From Scleroderma bovista (lineage: Eukaryota; Basidiomycota; Agaricomycetes; Boletales; Sclerodermataceae), in assembly GCA_037178675.1 (NCBI GenBank), contig JAYMGJ010000602.1, positions 1 through 10,674 on the forward strand: a DNA stretch of 10,674 nt. Direction: 5' to 3'. Position numbers and translations under genes: made by a program. Positions 8,072 through 10,674 of the stretch are shown piece after piece (position 1 is the stretch's first letter; each line of letters begins with the position of its first letter). The notes under the pieces are model-generated. The model made no database searches. It was not told where the DNA came from and worked only from the letters and a program-made list of their open reading frames with translations.

Positions 8072-8117
8072 GCGCCGGACAAGACGCCGGACAAAATGCC
8101 GGACAAAATGTGCCGGA
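8072..8117 (-). repeat. Internal GTCCGGC motif cluster, right (inverted)
   Basis: Four copies of GCCGGAC (GTCCGGC on minus) lie at 8074-8117, spaced by short A-rich linkers. Next to them on the core side is TATTATATAA (8062-8071), which could act as a TATA box on minus. Together with 7020-7057 they bracket the low-complexity core. Confidence 0.7.
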
Positions 8118-8139
8118 CTTTCCATTTCCCATACGCCCT

Positions 8140-8188
8140 CTCGAAAACGGCTCGAAAACGGCGCGAAAACGCCACTCTGTATTCCCCT
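8140..8188 (-). repeat. Right terminal inverted repeat, 49 bp
   Basis: Perfect inverted partner of 6198-6246, ending CTGTATTCCCCT at 8188, next to AAT. Confidence 0.9.
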
Positions 8189-8191
8189 AAT
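8189..8191. repeat. Right target-site duplication (AAT)
   Basis: Matches 6195-6197 at the opposite border of the element. Confidence 0.6.
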
Positions 8192-8351
8192 ATTCCAGTT
8201 TTCAGCTCGAACCCATAGTCCTTTATTAGGAGCATATGGTGCAACAGTGTCGTTCCCTGCCACTAGAGTACCGTAGATTCAATTACACAGTTATCCAACT
8301 ATTAGCAACTCGTAGTATCTGGTGCATGTAGGTTAAAGGAATCTACAAGAG
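8192..8351. other. Short intergenic stretch between element and J-protein gene
   Basis: This holds the presumed 3' untranslated region and end signal of the leftward J-protein gene. No AATAAA was seen on the minus strand and no gene is evident. Confidence 0.4.
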
Positions 8352-9282
8352 TTATCGGCTTAGTACGCCGGCAACATACATGGCGAAGGAACACAGCATT
8401 GCAAGACCCCCAACTCTCGCAAGCACATCCGTCGCCCTAATATAGTTCTGAGTCACAGGAGCGTCGCTTCCTCGCGATTTCTCCGTTTTTACATGCGCTC
8501 CATACAACCCATTGCTTCCACTGGCATCAACTGAGTCTTGTGACGGCCAACTTCTAGCGTCACCACGAGCATGCGAAGTAGCGCCAGATGCTGAACCACC
8601 CGAATCTGTACTCCGCCATCCAGTGGCGCGCTGTACATATGGATTCTGGAGTGGATTATTGGTGTTATGACGCTGCGCAGGCGTATGCGGGTGTTGTGCT
8701 GCAGACGATGGATGGTGGCCTTGCCCCGCCTGGAACCTGGATCGTGAATGCTGTTGATGCGCCCAGAAATTCCGCGAACCACGCTGATGCGATGGTCGGG
8801 TCGTTGTTGCTTGTGGGTGCGTGCCAACGGTCCCAAAGGAGGAGTGACCTAAACTTCGATCGTATTCCCGCCTACGTAGAAGTAAATCTGCAAGTCAGAT
8901 TCGCGTACTATTGAAAGCACCCAGCGTCGCAAAACGTACCGTTTTCGATCGTTTCCGAGCACAGTGTATGCCTCACTTACAGCATGGAATTTACTTCGTG
9001 AATCAGCGTCTTTTGCCACGTCTGGGTGGTATCTTTTGCTCAGCTGCTCACATAGTCAGCGTGGAGCTCGAACCGACTTGGTGTCAGAACCTACGTGGTA
9101 GAAATTCGACTTGAAACACAAGCGTCAATTGATGAACCGAACAGACATCATATGAAGCGTTGCGACACCTTTATCTGCGCTTTCGTGGCAGTCCTGGGCA
9201 CGGAGAGTGCTGCGTAGTGGTCTTGCTGTATCGCCTGCCTAGACGAGCTCCACGAGAATGGTCGACATCTCATCCAAGCCAT
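8352..9282 (-). CDS. J-domain (DnaJ/Hsp40-type) protein with C-terminal membrane segment, probably mitochondrial
   Basis: Exons: 9282-9169, 9109-9095 (15-nt microexon), 9043-8940 and 8871-8352, total 753 nt or 250 residues. Introns: 9168-9110 (59 nt, donor GTGTCG, branch TTGAC), 9094-9044 (51 nt, GTAGGT, CTGAC) and 8939-8872 (68 nt, GTACGT, CTGAC, acceptor GTAG). All joins keep frame and restore a J domain: DHYAALSVP at 21-29, helix II AQIKSNFYHLSKRY, the HPD triad at 49-51, and the closing helix through [14 protein letters not shown] stimulates the ATPase of an Hsp70 partner. The ATG at 9282 was chosen because the next 20 residues are Arg/Ser-rich without acids, like a mitochondrial presequence. 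A Gln/His/Ser-rich linker follows, then one hydrophobic segment near 227-248 ([18 protein letters not shown]), and TAA at 8354-8352. The layout resembles metazoan DNAJC30, but that is likeness of architecture, not shown orthology. Confidence 0.85.
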
Positions 9283-9437
9283 GTTAGCCGTGAAACATGG
9301 TTCATTCTGTATTCTTATTGTAGATGATACACAAGGCCCTGGAAAGAAGAGCGAGGAAATCATCGTCGTCGACAATAGAGAAGAGTCGCATGTGAGTAAG
9401 ATTTCCTTTTTTGTATATAGCAACCCCTGAAGACTGG
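9283..9437. promoter_or_regulatory. 155-bp gap between QTRT2-like stop and J-protein start
   Basis: The two genes are head-to-tail on minus. This gap must hold the 3' end signals of one and the promoter and leader of the other. No TATA box is obvious on the minus strand near the start, apart from an AT-rich spot around 9412-9420. The context around ATG 9282 (TAACATGGC) is favourable for initiation. Confidence 0.35.
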
Positions 9438-10674
9438 TCAACCCCGGGCCTCTGCTTCAGCGAACGCCTGCTTCTCCCTCTCTCGAGCCAACCTGCCCTT
9501 TCCCCTCGCTATGTCAACATCGCCCCAGTCTTTCCTCGCGGCAGCGATTACTCCCATATTCTCATCGTATGCACGCTCAAACCTGTTAACCTCCAGTGCA
9601 AACCGGGCAATCTTATCCTCGCCTTCGCCCTCTTCTTCTCGATTTCCATCGACAAGAACACCCCTCACCCCTGCAAGGAATATGTCCAGAACAGCGAGGT
9701 TGTGCGCCGCGAGAAGTGTGTGTGCTGACATTTCGTGAGTACGCAACAGGTGATGCAGGTACGCACGGCTGTGCGGCGGCCTGTACAACTCCTTCGCACT
9801 CCGACCATTCTCCACAGATGACTCTACGTCAACATTGCTGTGAAGGACGTACGAAGCTGGAGAGCGAGGCGAGCACGCGATGCAAGGGCACACTATGAGA
9901 GGGGAAGATAGATGAGACTCTGCAGCTCCGGCCAAACAGTCCGACAGCCTTCCAAACTGGTGCACGTAGACTGGATCATACAAGTTATGTCCCACTTCCT
10001 TCTTCTCCGCTCCCTTCACTACTTCATTCTCGGTGGGAGGCAAAGGAAACACAAAATCTAATGCCACACCAACATTAGCAGCAGAGATCGCCAACTCCGA
10101 ATCGAAAATGTCCACGCCGACATCACGAATTAGTTTAAGAATTTCATGTGGAGAGCGTGCAGCAGTAACAAGTCTCGGTTTTCTCGCTTGAAGTCCCTTA
10201 AGAGATGCCTGGAGCAGTGGCACTACATCCGGCGGCACGGACGATACAGAGAACCTCGATGGAACAGGAAATGAGTTCTGAAACATGTTACTCCCTGGCG
10301 TTGGCAGTTCCGCCAGCGCTTTGGTGTCCTGTATCATAGCCGGAACTTCTTGCTCCAGGAAGCTGGCAGGCGGGGTTCGGCGGTGTGGTGCTAGAGGCTG
10401 CGGTACCGTACCTCGTAACGCCGCGAGATCAAACGAGTAACCAGCTACACCGTCATCGAGGTGCTTGAGGGGACTAACGGCCTGGAGCTCAGGTCCAAAC
10501 AGGGTCTCCGAAAGGCTATGTGCAAACGCCTCCCGAGCGGGGACAGACGTACCCCCAGCCATATTGACAAACACGTTGAGTGAATGCTGGGAGAGTCGTT
10601 CTGAATCCGGTGATGAATCATGGCCATCAAGAGGTCGAAGCAAATCCGCGAGCCACGTCGCACTACGATCTATG
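9438..10674 (-). CDS. QTRT2: QTRT2-like queuine tRNA-ribosyltransferase subunit, 5' end off the window
   Basis: One open frame runs from the right edge to TGA 9440-9438, about 411 residues, and the true start lies outside. Counting from the leucine codon at 10643, early blocks are VNMAGGTSVPAREAF (26-40) and the GVAGYSFDLAALR stretch (65-77). A GVDIFDSELAISAANVGVAL stretch (176-195) lies where active subunits carry a DCV-type catalytic loop. The zinc site is CPCIAC (C252, C254, C257) with SRAYLHHL (292-299) and H314 in AAHNL, as in tRNA-guanine transglycosylases. The divergence of the catalytic loop favours the non-catalytic partner QTRT2 over QTRT1. Eukaryotic TGT is a QTRT1-QTRT2 heterodimer that exchanges guanine for queuine at position 34 of GUN-anticodon tRNAs, reported at the mitochondrial outer membrane. 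The gap between CPCIAC and SRAYLHHL is long; an unspliced in-frame intron (9852-9781) may explain part of it. The C-terminus is Glu/Lys-rich. The next gene starts 155 bp downstream on the same strand. Confidence 0.78.
   Translation of the reverse strand, partial: IDRSATWLADLLRPLDGHDSSPDSERLSQHSLNVFVNMAGGTSVPAREAFAHSLSETLFGPELQAVSPLKHLDDGVAGYSFDLAALRGTVPQPLAPHRRTPPASFLEQEVPAMIQDTKALAELPTPGSNMFQNSFPVPSRFSVSSVPPDVVPLLQASLKGLQARKPRLVTAARSPHEILKLIRDVGVDIFDSELAISAANVGVALDFVFPLPPTENEVVKGAEKKEVGHNLYDPVYVHQFGRLSDCLAGAAESHLSSPLIVCPCIACSPRSPASYVLHSNVDVESSVENGRSAKELYRPPHSRAYLHHLLRTHEMSAHTLLAAHNLAVLDIFLAGVRGVLVDGNREEEGEGEDKIARFALEVNRFERAYDENMGVIAAARKDWGDVDIARGKGRLAREREKQAFAEAEARG

Larger units (their letters stand above)
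6198..8188. mobile_element. Non-autonomous DNA transposon-like element, 1,991 bp, 49-bp TIRs, AAT target duplication
   Basis: The ends are perfect inverted repeats of 49 bp (6198-6246 and 8140-8188) beginning AGGGGAATACAG. The same 3 bp, AAT, flank both ends (6195-6197 and 8189-8191), as expected for a target-site duplication. The TIRs are built from iterated CGTTTTCG(A)GCC motifs, and more copies continue inward on the left side to about 6270. No frame inside resembles a transposase, so movement would need a helper elsewhere. A 3-bp duplication with sub-terminal repeats recalls CACTA/EnSpm-type elements. Harbinger elements also give 3 bp, but usually TWA, and the ends here are not CACTA, so the superfamily stays open. 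The identical ends suggest recent insertion. The interior consists of the large palindrome (6237-7001), a short unique part, and a GTCGTC-rich core. Confidence 0.8.

Noticed and set aside
8489..8914. Open frames on minus 8489-8836 and plus 8588-8914
   Set aside because: They are shadows of exon 4 of the J-protein, whose own frame joins exactly to the J domain and ends in a membrane segment.
8935..8965. GTTTTCGATCGTTTCC resembling the TIR motif, as a second element end
   Set aside because: It lies within an exon and intron of the J-protein gene and matches only a few bases of the motif.
9411..9898. Plus-strand frames opposite the QTRT2-like gene
   Set aside because: They are antisense shadows of a frame with clear family motifs.

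Overview
The window looks like nuclear DNA of a filamentous basidiomycete, probably an agaricomycete. A boletoid lineage is a guess from the style of the HET gene and of the cysteine-cluster gene. The grounds are short introns of 44-68 nt with GT(A/G)NGT-type donors and CTRAC/TTGAC branch sites, a HET (heterokaryon incompatibility) gene, and dense repeat-rich DNA between genes. No species can be named from the sequence alone.

All four recognisable genes lie on the minus strand, so gene order is read from right to left. At the right edge (9438 to beyond 10674) is a 5'-truncated QTRT2-like queuine tRNA-ribosyltransferase subunit. After 155 bp comes a complete five-part gene model (four exons, one of them a 15-nt microexon) for a small J-domain protein with a basic N-terminus and a C-terminal membrane segment (8352-9282). 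Next is a 1,991-bp DNA transposon-like element (6198-8188) with perfect 49-bp terminal inverted repeats and a 3-bp AAT target duplication. It sits about 450 bp upstream of a HET-domain gene (3058-5745). That gene is complete in architecture but carries a frameshift inside the HET domain. At the left edge (below 47 to 1117) is a gene with a Zn2Cys6-like cysteine cluster, interrupted by one in-frame TGA and running off the window.

Between the HET gene and the cysteine-cluster gene, about 1.9 kb (1118-3057) shows no credible gene. It holds a 15-unit 16/17-bp minisatellite, smaller 33-bp and 36-bp tandem repeats, and a perfect tRNA T-arm/B-box fragment.

Inside the transposon-like element is a near-continuous 765-bp palindrome (6237-7001). 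Its two arms each carry a tRNA-like pair of RNA polymerase III A and B boxes. The rest of the element is a GTCGTC-rich low-complexity core bracketed by inverted clusters of a GTCCGGC motif. No transposase is visible, so the element would be non-autonomous.

The genes do not form a pathway. QTRT2-like (tRNA modification) and the J-protein (probably mitochondrial chaperone function) look like ordinary conserved genes. The HET and cysteine-cluster genes and the repeats form an accessory, decaying stretch. All exon joins were worked out by hand from the sequence and have not been tested against transcripts or databases.
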